Under the pieces are notes generated by a model. That model did not search any database. It was not told the DNA's origin and saw nothing but the letters and a program-made list of their open reading frames with translations. A DNA stretch of 6,940 bases, taken from positions 1 through 6,940 of the forward strand of contig JBGFRR010000027.1 in NCBI GenBank assembly GCA_041695045.1, written 5' to 3'. Origin of the DNA: JBGFRR01 sp041695045. GTDB taxonomy: Bacteria > Bacteroidota > Ignavibacteria > UBA10030. A program made the translations under genes and the position numbers. Below are positions 1-6,659 of the stretch, piece by piece; within the stretch, counting starts at the first letter, position 1, and the number at the start of each line of letters is the position of its first letter.

Positions 1-75
1 ATTCTCAAAGCCTCTGACCCGCGCACAACAGCACAACAATTCAAACAGAGAATAGAAGCGCATCACAGTGCGTAA
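1..75 (+). CDS. Possible C-terminal tail of an upstream gene (partial)
   Basis: Frame 1 is open from the window edge to a TAA at 73-75, giving 24 residues that include TTAQQFKQRIEAHH, a stretch with the look of an amphipathic C-terminal helix. The frame would run 8 bases into thiN, an overlap common between co-transcribed genes. Frame 3 closes almost at once and frame 2 is open only to about base 54, so an open run this short could be chance. I recognise no family. If real, thiN would be part of a longer + strand operon, which would also explain why no promoter, riboswitch or strong ribosome binding site is visible in the 67 bases before thiN. Confidence 0.35.
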   Translation: MLKASDPRTTAQQFKQRIEAHHSA

Positions 76-703
76 ACAAGCCCTGATACTCGCCAACGGC
101 CATCCGCCGCGCAAGAGCCTTTTGCAAGAGTTATTGCGCGCGTCGTCGCTCTTCGTCTGCGCCGACGGTGGGGCCAACATCGCTGCGTCGTTGAAGCTCA
201 AGCCCGATGCGATTGTCGGCGACCTTGACTCGATCCACGCCGAGACGCGCGTGCGGTTTCAGCATGTGCCGATGCATCAGACCATCGACGACAACTCGAC
301 GGACCTCGAAAAAGCTATCACATGGGTGATTGACCAGAAGTACGACCACATCGTGGTCGTCGCTGCAACGGGGAAACGGCTTGACCATACCATCGGCAAC
401 CTCGGCGTTCTCCCGAAATTCTTTCCCGATGCCGTAATAACCATGGTTGATGATGTGGGCCAGATGGTGTACGTCGGGCGAGAATACAGCTTCGAGGCGC
501 CATTGCACACGGCGGTCTCGTTGCTCCCGCTCTCACGCTGCGAGGGGATTACAACAAAGGGCCTTGAGTACGCGCTGGAGAACGAGGCGCTCGAGCTTGG
601 TGTGCGCGAGGGAATAAGTAATGTCGTTGTCTCCAATCCTGTTATCATCAAAGTGAAAAAAGGGAATCTCCTGCTCTACAAACATTTCCCCTCGCGTCGA
701 TGA
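68..703 (+). CDS. thiN: Thiamine pyrophosphokinase
   Basis: This is a cytoplasmic enzyme that transfers pyrophosphate from ATP to thiamine, giving thiamine diphosphate directly. The 211 residues carry the family signatures in order: CADGGAN at 31-37, GDLDS at 51-55 (acidic metal/ATP site), NSTDLEKA at 76-83, and GKRLDHTIGNL at 102-112. A C-terminal beta-rich half follows, with GISNVV at 182-187 (the thiamine-binding-domain signature). Length is typical of bacterial ThiN/TPK. The start is GTG, because MRKQALILANG is the normal family N-terminus and no upstream start would extend it; the ribosome binding site is weak (AGAAG-like around 54-58). The stop overlaps the next gene's ATG in an ATGA arrangement, implying translational coupling to the transporter. 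No TPP riboswitch consensus (CTGAGA-type element) is seen in the 67 upstream bases, although one could lie further upstream. Family assignment is firm. Confidence 0.95.
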   Translation: MRKQALILANGHPPRKSLLQELLRASSLFVCADGGANIAASLKLKPDAIVGDLDSIHAETRVRFQHVPMHQTIDDNSTDLEKAITWVIDQKYDHIVVVAATGKRLDHTIGNLGVLPKFFPDAVITMVDDVGQMVYVGREYSFEAPLHTAVSLLPLSRCEGITTKGLEYALENEALELGVREGISNVVVSNPVIIKVKKGNLLLYKHFPSRR

Positions 704-2106
704 ATCCTCCCTCCGTTTCCCTCTCGCCGGTTGATTTGCTCTTGATTCTTCTCTACTTCGCCGCCGTTGTCTTCGTTGGCTTTCGCGCGTCTCGGAAACA
801 GCAGGCCCACACCGAGGACTTTCTGCTCGCTGGCCGGACGCTCACCCTCCCGATGTTCGTCGCAACACTCGTCTCAACATGGTATGGGGGGATTTTAGGG
901 GTCGGTGAATTCTCTTACACATACGGCATCTCGAACTGGATCGTCTTTGGGGTGCCCTATTACATCTTCGCGTTGCTGTTTGCGCTGCTGTTTGCGGTGC
1001 GCGTGCGAACCACAAACTTCTTTACCATCCCCGACAAACTCGAAGCCGAGTACGACCGCAAGACTGCTCTCCTCGGCGGCGTGATGACATTCATCCTCGT
1101 TACACCCGCGGCCTACGTGCTGATGCTCGGCATTCTCTTTCAACTGGCCGTCGGGGTCGGCCTGGCGCCGAGTGTTCTCATCAGCACGTTTCTCACCGTG
1201 TGCTACTTCTATGCAGGCGGGTTTCGCTCCGGTGTGTGGGTGAACATGCTCCAGTTTGTGTTCATGTTTGTCGGGTTTGGGTTACTCCTCCCCTTCGCCT
1301 ACAGTAGGTTCGGCGGGCTGGAGTTCCTTTCGGCAAACGTTCCGCCGCTCCACCTCACATGGCACGGCGGCAACTCATGGCAATATATCGCCGTCTGGTT
1401 CTTCATCGCGCTCTGGACGCTCGTCGACCCGGCCTTCCACCAACGGTGTTACGCCGCAAAGGACGGACGAACAGCGCGCAGGGGTATTCTCCTTTCCATC
1501 GGCTTCTGGTGTTGTTTCGATTTCCTCACGAGTATGACGGGACTTTACGCACGCGCAGCATTACCGGACCTACATGAGCCGCTGTTCGCATACCCGATGC
1601 TCGCGGAGATAACACTCCCGTCTGTCGCGAAGGGATTGTTCTTCGTCGGTTTGTTGGCAACCATCATGTCAACGTTGAGCAGCCTCACGTTCATTTCGGC
1701 ATCAACGATTGGGAAGGATCTTGTGGGGCGATGGTATCGCCTGTCGGATGATTCACCGCTGGTCAAGCGGTGGACTCAGATTGGGCTCATCATTTCCGCT
1801 CTTGTCGCGATAGCGTTGGCATTGTTGGTCCCATCCGTCGTGAGCATTTGGTATACGATTGGGACGTGCATCATTCCGGGGCTGCTGCTGCCCGTTATCG
1901 CAGGGTACTTCCCTGCGCTGCGAATGCGAGCGAGCGATGCGTTTCTCGCGATGCTGCTCGGTTGGCTAACATCAACCGGCAGTTTCCTCTACGGCGTGTT
2001 GAGGGGATCGGCCGATGCACCCGAATACATCTTCGGTATCGAGCCGATGTATCCGGGGCTCGTCATGGCTGTTGTAGTGTGGTGGGTAGGACGAGTACGG
2101 AAGTAG
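700..2106 (+). CDS. Sodium:solute symporter (SSS family), candidate thiamine or precursor transporter
   Basis: A 468-residue polytopic inner-membrane protein with about 12-13 hydrophobic segments, beginning at residues 12-28. SSS-family marks are DFLLAGR at 40-46, GGFRSGVWVNMLQ at 173-185, VDPAFHQRCYAAKD at 242-255, and ATIMSTLSS at 320-328 followed by GKD at 338-340. The last resembles the PutP AAVMSTLS segment, so S324-T325 probably correspond to its Na2-site Ser/Thr pair, supporting sodium-coupled transport. At the GG...WTD..Q signature, the usual Asp is Asn (N182). The protein is slightly short for the family but intact at both ends. Its ATG overlaps the thiN stop by 4 bases, the only strong clue to substrate. 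Established knowledge: SSS members carry proline, pantothenate, sugars and other solutes, and one SSS subgroup (ThiV) was proposed as thiamine-related by comparative genomics. Inference: it imports thiamine or a precursor. The family is certain; the substrate is a hypothesis. Confidence 0.9.
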   Translation: MNPPSVSLSPVDLLLILLYFAAVVFVGFRASRKQQAHTEDFLLAGRTLTLPMFVATLVSTWYGGILGVGEFSYTYGISNWIVFGVPYYIFALLFALLFAVRVRTTNFFTIPDKLEAEYDRKTALLGGVMTFILVTPAAYVLMLGILFQLAVGVGLAPSVLISTFLTVCYFYAGGFRSGVWVNMLQFVFMFVGFGLLLPFAYSRFGGLEFLSANVPPLHLTWHGGNSWQYIAVWFFIALWTLVDPAFHQRCYAAKDGRTARRGILLSIGFWCCFDFLTSMTGLYARAALPDLHEPLFAYPMLAEITLPSVAKGLFFVGLLATIMSTLSSLTFISASTIGKDLVGRWYRLSDDSPLVKRWTQIGLIISALVAIALALLVPSVVSIWYTIGTCIIPGLLLPVIAGYFPALRMRASDAFLAMLLGWLTSTGSFLYGVLRGSADAPEYIFGIEPMYPGLVMAVVVWWVGRVRK

Positions 2107-2174
2107 TGGCACGACCGATGGATTATCGGACTCTCGCCAGAAGCATACTTTCAGCTTCGCTCTGCGTTATTATT

Positions 2175-2190
2175 GGACGCGGGAGCGTCC
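2175..2190. terminator. Short perfect palindrome between convergent genes (possible weak terminator or REP-like repeat)
   Basis: GGACGC at 2175-2180, a GGGA loop, and GCGTCC at 2185-2190 form a perfect 6-bp GC-rich stem. It lies in the 108-base gap between the stop of the symporter (2106) and the stop of the SPFH gene (2215), where a bidirectional terminator would be expected. No T-run follows on the + strand. On the - strand the stem is followed only by AATAATAA, so it is not a canonical intrinsic terminator. A dispersed REP-type palindrome is the alternative. Confidence 0.4.
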
Positions 2191-2214
2191 CATCGTTGCA
2201 TTCCGACTGATGTT

Positions 2215-3099
2215 CTATTGTGTGTTGAGAATCAACGGCAGGCCGTCCCGCCCAGAGCCGATGACGACAATTTTGGAGTTTGCCGAGCCGGCTAACTTTT
2301 CCGTCGCTTCAATTCCTTTCCACCGCAAGAGTTGCTCACTAATCCCGCGGGCAACGATGTTCTGAAAATCAGCAATGCCCTGTGCCTCGATGCGTTTGCG
2401 CTCGGCTTCCTGTTTTTCGCGCGCAAGGACAAACTCCATCCGGTGGCTCTCCTGTTCCGCGCGCAGTTTCTCCTCAATCGCGGCCATTAAGCCGGGCGGC
2501 AGGCCAACGCGCCGAAGCGGCGTTGCCTCAACCGTGATGCCTCGCGGAGCAACGAGCTTCTCGATCTCCGTCTGGATTGCCTGCGCGAGCAGCTCTCGAT
2601 CCGAGGTGTAGAGCGCTCGGGCTTCGTACGCTGCCGTCGCGCCGCGCACCACAGACCGGAACTGGGGTTCGAGAATAATCTGCACGTAGTTTTCTCCGAT
2701 GGTCTTGTACACATCCGCCGCCTTTTCGGGATTCAAGTGGAACAGCGCACTCACTTCCAGCTGGACGGTGAGCCCTTCCCGCGACGGCACATCCAGGGTC
2801 TCCTTAATCTCTTGCGTCTTCACTGAAAACTTGACCACACGCGCCATCGGATTCACGGCATTGATGCCCGCCTTCAACGTGTTATCCGATACAACGCCGA
2901 AGAAATCCACCACGCCGACGTGTCCTGCCGGCACCACTGTGAAGAATTGTGAGATCGCAACGGCGATAAACAACACCATCACAGCGAGGGCGAGGTTGGC
3001 GGAGCTGCGGTACATCAAATTGAACTGAGCTCGTTTCCGGGCCGCTTGCCATGCGAGTGCGGCAAGGCCCGCTACAAAAAGACTGAAGATGAACAACAT
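2215..3099 (-). CDS. SPFH/band 7 (prohibitin-like) membrane protein
   Basis: The 294-residue product has two hydrophobic stretches: residues 1-18 and a stronger membrane anchor at about 34-54. A band 7/SPFH domain follows from about 50 to 215, opening with VVPAGHVGVVDFFGVV (56-70) and including LEPQFRSVVRG (143-153) and AIQTEIEKLVAPRGI (174-188). Residues about 205-245 form a charged, Glu/Arg/Lys-rich predicted coiled coil (EEKLRAEQESHRMEF, then EKQEAERKRIEAQG). The tail ends in GSGRDGLPLIL (281-291), typical of bacterial prohibitin-type proteins. Such proteins oligomerise on membranes as scaffolds and can modulate membrane proteases; the partner here is unknown. Length fits the family. The start is fixed by a perfect Shine-Dalgarno sequence four bases upstream. 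It lies downstream of the histidine kinase on the same strand after a 122-base gap, so it may have its own promoter. No NfeD-like partner is visible beside it. Confidence 0.9.
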   Translation of the reverse strand: MLFIFSLFVAGLAALAWQAARKRAQFNLMYRSSANLALAVMVLFIAVAISQFFTVVPAGHVGVVDFFGVVSDNTLKAGINAVNPMARVVKFSVKTQEIKETLDVPSREGLTVQLEVSALFHLNPEKAADVYKTIGENYVQIILEPQFRSVVRGATAAYEARALYTSDRELLAQAIQTEIEKLVAPRGITVEATPLRRVGLPPGLMAAIEEKLRAEQESHRMEFVLAREKQEAERKRIEAQGIADFQNIVARGISEQLLRWKGIEATEKLAGSANSKIVVIGSGRDGLPLILNTQ

Positions 3100-3103
3100 A
3101 GCG

Positions 3104-3110
3104 ACCTCCT
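3104..3110 (-). promoter_or_regulatory. Consensus ribosome binding site of the SPFH gene
   Basis: Read on the - strand, AGGAGGT lies four bases before the ATG at 3099-3097. This is a full match to the anti-Shine-Dalgarno sequence at good spacing. It is by far the strongest ribosome binding site in the window, settles the start codon, and suggests high translation of this gene relative to its neighbours. Confidence 0.85.
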
Positions 3111-3221
3111 AGAGTATTGGATGAAGTATTCCAACGAGATGCAATACGAAGATACGCAATGCGGTGTGCGGGGGCAAGCTAATTCGAAAGGAGGATCGAA
3201 GAAGAATCGACAGCGGATTAA

Positions 3222-5051
3222 TCAGCTGGTGCTCTCACCACGTTTGACGGTGAATTTGAAGGTGCTTCCACGGCCCGGTTCGCTTTCCACCCAGATTTCT
3301 CCACCGTGTACCTTGATAATCTCACGGCAAATCCACAAGCCGAGACCGCTTCCCTGAATCTCCTTCGTCGTCTCCGACTCCAGACGCTCATACTTACCGA
3401 ACAGTTTGCCGATGTGTTCGGGGGCGATCCCAATTCCCTGGTCGGAAACGGAAAACAGAACTTCGTCGGGATTGCGCTTGTCCGCCGTCGCTTGCACGGT
3501 GATCAAGCCGCCGTTGGGAGAATATTTGACTGCGTTGGAGACGAGGTTTTGCAAGACTTGCCGGAGCTTGTTCTGATCTCCGCGAACGTAGGACGCGTCA
3601 AGGTCGACGGCGTGCTCTAACCTGTGCCGCGCTGACATTTTCACCATCGAGGCCGCTTCGCGGATAACCGACTCCACGTTGACGACCTTGAACACATAGT
3701 TGAGCTGTCCCGACTCAATTTTGGCGATCGACAAAGTATCCTCGGCCAAGCGGCTCAGCTTGCCCGCTTGGTCGACGATAATGCTGAGATAATCGCGCAA
3801 ATGTTTTTCCGAGACCGGCTCTCCTTTTCGAAGCAGCGACTTGGCTGCCAGCATAATGGTGGAAAGCGGCGTACGAAAATCGTGCGACACGATGCTGACG
3901 AATTCCGTTTTCAATTTGTCTAATTCGACGAGCCGTTCATTCGTGCGCTGGATTTCTTCAAACAGCCGTGCGTTGCGCAGCGCCGAACTGAGCTGGTCGC
4001 ACAGCGTTGAGAGCACAAGCACATCGGTGTCGTCAAACGCGTTGAGCTTTGAATCCTCCACATTTAACACGCCGACAACTTCTCCTTCAACCAGAATCGG
4101 GATCGCCAACTCGGAATTCGTGTACTGATACATGTAGGTCATGTATCGCGGTTCTTTCGTAACGTCGTTTGCAAGAATGTAGCGTCCCTCCTTCGCAACC
4201 GTACCGATGATACCCTGGCCAATTTTCTGACGATAGTCGGGGGGAAGAAAATCGCTGTACTGGCCGGATTGCGCCGCGAGGGCGAGTTCGCCCCGTTCCC
4301 GGTCTACCAAGAAGATTGTTACATCGAAGTAGTGAAATTGTTTATGCAGCTGGTCTGCCGCCGATTGCAAGAGCATGGCGACGTCCAGTGTGCCGGTGAG
4401 TTGGCGAGCAATCTGATTCACCAGTTCAAGCTGCACCATCCGCTTGTTGGCGTTGATGAGTGTGCGGGAATTTTTCAGCGCCAGGGCAATCTGCAGTCCT
4501 AACAACTGTGCGATCCAGATATCGGCATCTTCGTACAGATTCTCGATGACGGAACCGAAGCCGAGCGCCCCAACAACCGCTCCGTCGATTTTCAGCGGCA
4601 CGAGCAGCATCGTCTTCATGCCCTCTTGCTTGGCCTCTTCTTCCGCCTTCGAACACCGAACGGGAATCGACGTGCAGTTCATGGCAACAGCCGAGCGATT
4701 CGAGATGGACCAGCCGACGACGCCTTCCGACACGCCGTACGAAAGAACGGGTGGCGGGTCTCCAGACGGAACAGAGAGCACGTGCAGGTCATACTGCTTT
4801 CGTTGCTCGGCAATAAGTGCGAGAAAGACCCATTCGCCGGGAAGCAGCCGTTTCGCCTGGGAGCGGAGCACATCTAACAAGTCCGGCATCGACCGCGTAG
4901 CGTTGATGCGAACGGCAATATCACTCAAGAGTTCGATGCGGCTTCCGAGTTGTTGCAGCGCGTGAAGACGGTCAGGAAACTCTTCCGGGCTGATGGATTC
5001 CGAATTTTCGCGTGGGCTCAGGTTCATCGATCGTGTGGTCTTTTCATTCAC
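3222..5051 (-). CDS. Soluble sensor histidine kinase with two GAF domains
   Basis: A 609-residue protein with no membrane segment, so it should sense a cytoplasmic or diffusible signal. A first GAF domain spans about 40-195 (GVVGW at 110-114, LLVPLKIDGAVVGALGFGS at 149-167). A second spans about 205-362 (GQGIIGTVAKEGRYILANDV at 278-297, LAIPILVEGEVVGVLNVED at 315-333). A linker helix leads to HisKA with SHDFRTPLS, placing the phosphorylated histidine at H390. The HATPase domain has the N box (N502 and N506 in QNLVSNAVKYS), G1 box DQGIGIAP (537-544), F box FGKYERLE (551-558) and G2 box GSGLGL (567-572). All catalytic motifs look intact. No cysteine/histidine pattern in the GAF domains identifies a ligand. 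The start is GTG, 20 bases after the tldE stop, with only a distant GGAAA upstream; the in-frame ATG at 5027 (residue 9) is an alternative. No response regulator is encoded in the window, so this is an orphan kinase. Confidence 0.93.
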   Translation of the reverse strand: MNEKTTRSMNLSPRENSESISPEEFPDRLHALQQLGSRIELLSDIAVRINATRSMPDLLDVLRSQAKRLLPGEWVFLALIAEQRKQYDLHVLSVPSGDPPPVLSYGVSEGVVGWSISNRSAVAMNCTSIPVRCSKAEEEAKQEGMKTMLLVPLKIDGAVVGALGFGSVIENLYEDADIWIAQLLGLQIALALKNSRTLINANKRMVQLELVNQIARQLTGTLDVAMLLQSAADQLHKQFHYFDVTIFLVDRERGELALAAQSGQYSDFLPPDYRQKIGQGIIGTVAKEGRYILANDVTKEPRYMTYMYQYTNSELAIPILVEGEVVGVLNVEDSKLNAFDDTDVLVLSTLCDQLSSALRNARLFEEIQRTNERLVELDKLKTEFVSIVSHDFRTPLSTIMLAAKSLLRKGEPVSEKHLRDYLSIIVDQAGKLSRLAEDTLSIAKIESGQLNYVFKVVNVESVIREAASMVKMSARHRLEHAVDLDASYVRGDQNKLRQVLQNLVSNAVKYSPNGGLITVQATADKRNPDEVLFSVSDQGIGIAPEHIGKLFGKYERLESETTKEIQGSGLGLWICREIIKVHGGEIWVESEPGRGSTFKFTVKRGESTS

Positions 5052-5071
5052 ATCATCGTGTGCTGTTTCCG

Positions 5072-6412
5072 TTACAATCCTGCAAGCGTCATCCCGTCGA
5101 TGCGCAGCGTAGGGGATGCGATCGAGCCGTTGAATTCGAGGTCGTTGCCGACCATCCGGACGTTCTGGAACATCTCCAGCAGGCTGCCGGCAATCGTAAC
5201 TTCATGGACAGGAAATATACATTCTCCTTGCTCGATCCACAACCCGCTTGCGCCGCGGGAGAAACGACCTGTTACCGTGTCCACTCCGAAGCCGATCATA
5301 CCGGTTACATAGAACCCGCGGTCAACGCTTCGGATGATATGTTCCGGATCGTGCGGTCCGGGTTGAATGAAGATATTGAGGTGCCGAATGTGCGGTGCGG
5401 AAGCATACCCGCGCACCGCGTTGCCTGTCGATGAGCGCTGGACTTTTCGCGCCGTGTAGGAGTCATACAGATACGTTTGCAGCACGCCGCGATCTACCAC
5501 GACCTTTCTTTCGGTGGGCGTCCCCTCCGCATCGAACGGACGTGAGCCGAAACCGCGCGGAAGAAGTCCATCATCAACAATGGTAACATGCTCGGATGCG
5601 ACTCGCTCGCCGAGCTTGTCGGTCAAGAACGACATCTTCCGGTACACCGACTCGCCGTTGAGTGCGCCGGCAACAGCGCCTAGTAACGATGCCGCCATAT
5701 GAGGATGCAACACAACGGGATACGAACCCGACTGCACTTTGCGCGCATTCAACATCCCCACGGCGCGCTCGGCTGCTTGTTCCCCAATCGTAGCGGCCGG
5801 AGGATGGTCGGCCATATGACGTTTACTCGAATACCAATGGTTCACCTCGCGCTTGCCGTTCTGCTCGGCCACGACAGAACACGAGAGCACGGTGGCCGTC
5901 GATCGATACGCGCCGGAGAAGCCTTTGGAATTGGCGATGAACACATGCTCTTCGCCGTCGCTGACCGTTGCTCCTTCAACAACCTTTACACGAGGGTCGT
6001 GCGCGAGCGCCGCCTCTTCCATCTCACGCGCAAACCCGATCTTCTGCTCAGTGGCGATTGACCCCAACGACGCGTCGGCAAGGTCAAGGTTGGTGTGAGC
6101 CGTCGCCGAGGGAGGGTCGGGAATGCCGAGGAACTCATCCCGCGTTGCACGACGCGCCATCGCTACGCTTTCCTCAACCATCCGTCTTAGCGTTTCATCG
6201 GAAAGGTCTGTTGAGTGCGTAAAGCCCAGCCGTTTATCGGCGAGCACACGGAGACCGACGCCTTTGGAGCGGGCTTGCTTGAGCACCTCGATGTCGCCGG
6301 CCCGAAGCGTTGCCTCAAACTCCCGACCCTCCGACAGGTACACGTCCGCTTCTTCCGCTCCGGCACGCATGGCAGATTCTAACAACCGGTTTGCGATGGT
6401 TTCATAGTTCAT
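5072..6412 (-). CDS. tldE: TldD/PmbA family protein, PmbA (TldE) type
   Basis: The 446 residues match the usual length of PmbA/TldE, the partner of the zinc protease TldD. In enterobacteria the TldD-TldE complex degrades unfolded peptides and processes microcin B17 and the CcdA antitoxin. Family landmarks are ADVYLSEGREFEA (22-34), GVGLRVL (51-57), LNGESVYRKMSFLTDKLGE (251-269), DDGLLPRGFGSRPFDAEGTP (280-299), VLQTYLYDSYTARK (310-323), and GVDTVTGRFSRGASGLWIEQ (376-395) followed by FPVHEVTIAGSL (400-411). The TldD zinc motif HExxxH is absent; HEVTIA at 403-408 starts like it but lacks the second histidine. That makes this the non-catalytic TldE-type subunit, not TldD. No tldD flanks it: the upstream neighbour is a TOBE-domain gene and the downstream one a histidine kinase. 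The ATG at 6412 gives a normal N-terminus; GGAA about five bases before it is a modest ribosome binding site. Confidence 0.9.
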   Translation of the reverse strand: MNYETIANRLLESAMRAGAEEADVYLSEGREFEATLRAGDIEVLKQARSKGVGLRVLADKRLGFTHSTDLSDETLRRMVEESVAMARRATRDEFLGIPDPPSATAHTNLDLADASLGSIATEQKIGFAREMEEAALAHDPRVKVVEGATVSDGEEHVFIANSKGFSGAYRSTATVLSCSVVAEQNGKREVNHWYSSKRHMADHPPAATIGEQAAERAVGMLNARKVQSGSYPVVLHPHMAASLLGAVAGALNGESVYRKMSFLTDKLGERVASEHVTIVDDGLLPRGFGSRPFDAEGTPTERKVVVDRGVLQTYLYDSYTARKVQRSSTGNAVRGYASAPHIRHLNIFIQPGPHDPEHIIRSVDRGFYVTGMIGFGVDTVTGRFSRGASGLWIEQGECIFPVHEVTIAGSLLEMFQNVRMVGNDLEFNGSIASPTLRIDGMTLAGL

Positions 6413-6453
6413 GATATTCCATGTTTTGCGGTGCAGCTTTCACGATTACCAAG

Positions 6454-6470
6454 GTTACGAAGAACGTAAC
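6454..6470. repeat. Small palindrome at the left edge of the inverted-repeat element
   Basis: GTTACG (6454-6459), an AAGAA loop and CGTAAC (6465-6470) form a perfect 6-bp stem. The right half is part of the left outer arm. On the right side the same hexamer occurs as overlapping direct copies (6689-6694 and 6694-6699). Subterminal palindromes of this sort can be transposase recognition features, but this may simply be the by-product of insertion into a similar sequence. Confidence 0.45.
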
Positions 6471-6490
6471 TACTCAGTGAACAACTCAAA

Positions 6491-6508
6491 CCACAGATTC
6501 ACAGATTA
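6491..6508 (+). repeat. Left inner arm: tandem CACAGATT octamers
   Basis: CCACAGATTCACAGATTA contains two back-to-back copies of CACAGATT (6492-6499 and 6500-6507). Its inverted partner at 6642-6659 differs at one position. From memory, CACAGATT-type tandem motifs recur as dispersed intergenic repeats in many environmental bacterial genomes; I cannot verify this here. Confidence 0.7.
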
Positions 6509-6641
6509 GATTTTGGAAAAAAAATTCTGTTCTCCCTTTGGTGAGGAGTGTCATTAGGTTACTGCAAGTGCTCCCAACAGGCACAACACTATCTACAGAC
6601 AAAGGATTGAAAAGGAACAGCGTTTGTCGACTGTGCTACCA

Positions 6642-6659
6642 TAATCAGTGAATCTGTGG
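6642..6659 (-). repeat. Right inner arm, inverted copy of 6491-6508
   Basis: On the - strand this reads CCACAGATTCACTGATTA, the same octamer pair as the left inner arm with a single A-to-T difference in the second copy. It is separated from the outer right arm by 22 bases that include a seven-T run, whereas the left spacer is 13 bases, so the arms have diverged most in their spacers. Confidence 0.7.

Noticed and set aside
1..67. TPP riboswitch before thiN
   Set aside because: The visible leader is only 67 bases and does not contain the conserved CTGAGA and partner elements or the needed helices.
131..508. Antisense open frame across thiN
   Set aside because: It mirrors the conserved coding frame of thiN and shows no domain of its own.
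1770..2210. A 146-codon + strand frame extending past the symporter stop
   Set aside because: Most of it is a shifted frame of the symporter gene, its Arg/Cys/His-rich composition is unlike a real protein, and there is no ribosome binding site.
3117..3134. TTGGA/TCCAA inverted repeat upstream of the SPFH gene
   Set aside because: A 5-bp AT-containing stem with an 8-base loop is too weak and common to call an operator or terminator.
4444..4965. A 173-codon open frame on the + strand
   Set aside because: It lies wholly antisense within the histidine kinase GAF region; its Ser/Arg-rich, low-complexity composition is what a reverse frame of a real gene yields, and no family is recognisable.
5204..5209. 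HEVTIA in TldE as a possible zinc motif
   Set aside because: The TldD motif needs HExxxH; the second histidine is absent here, and PmbA proteins carry a similar non-catalytic segment at this place.
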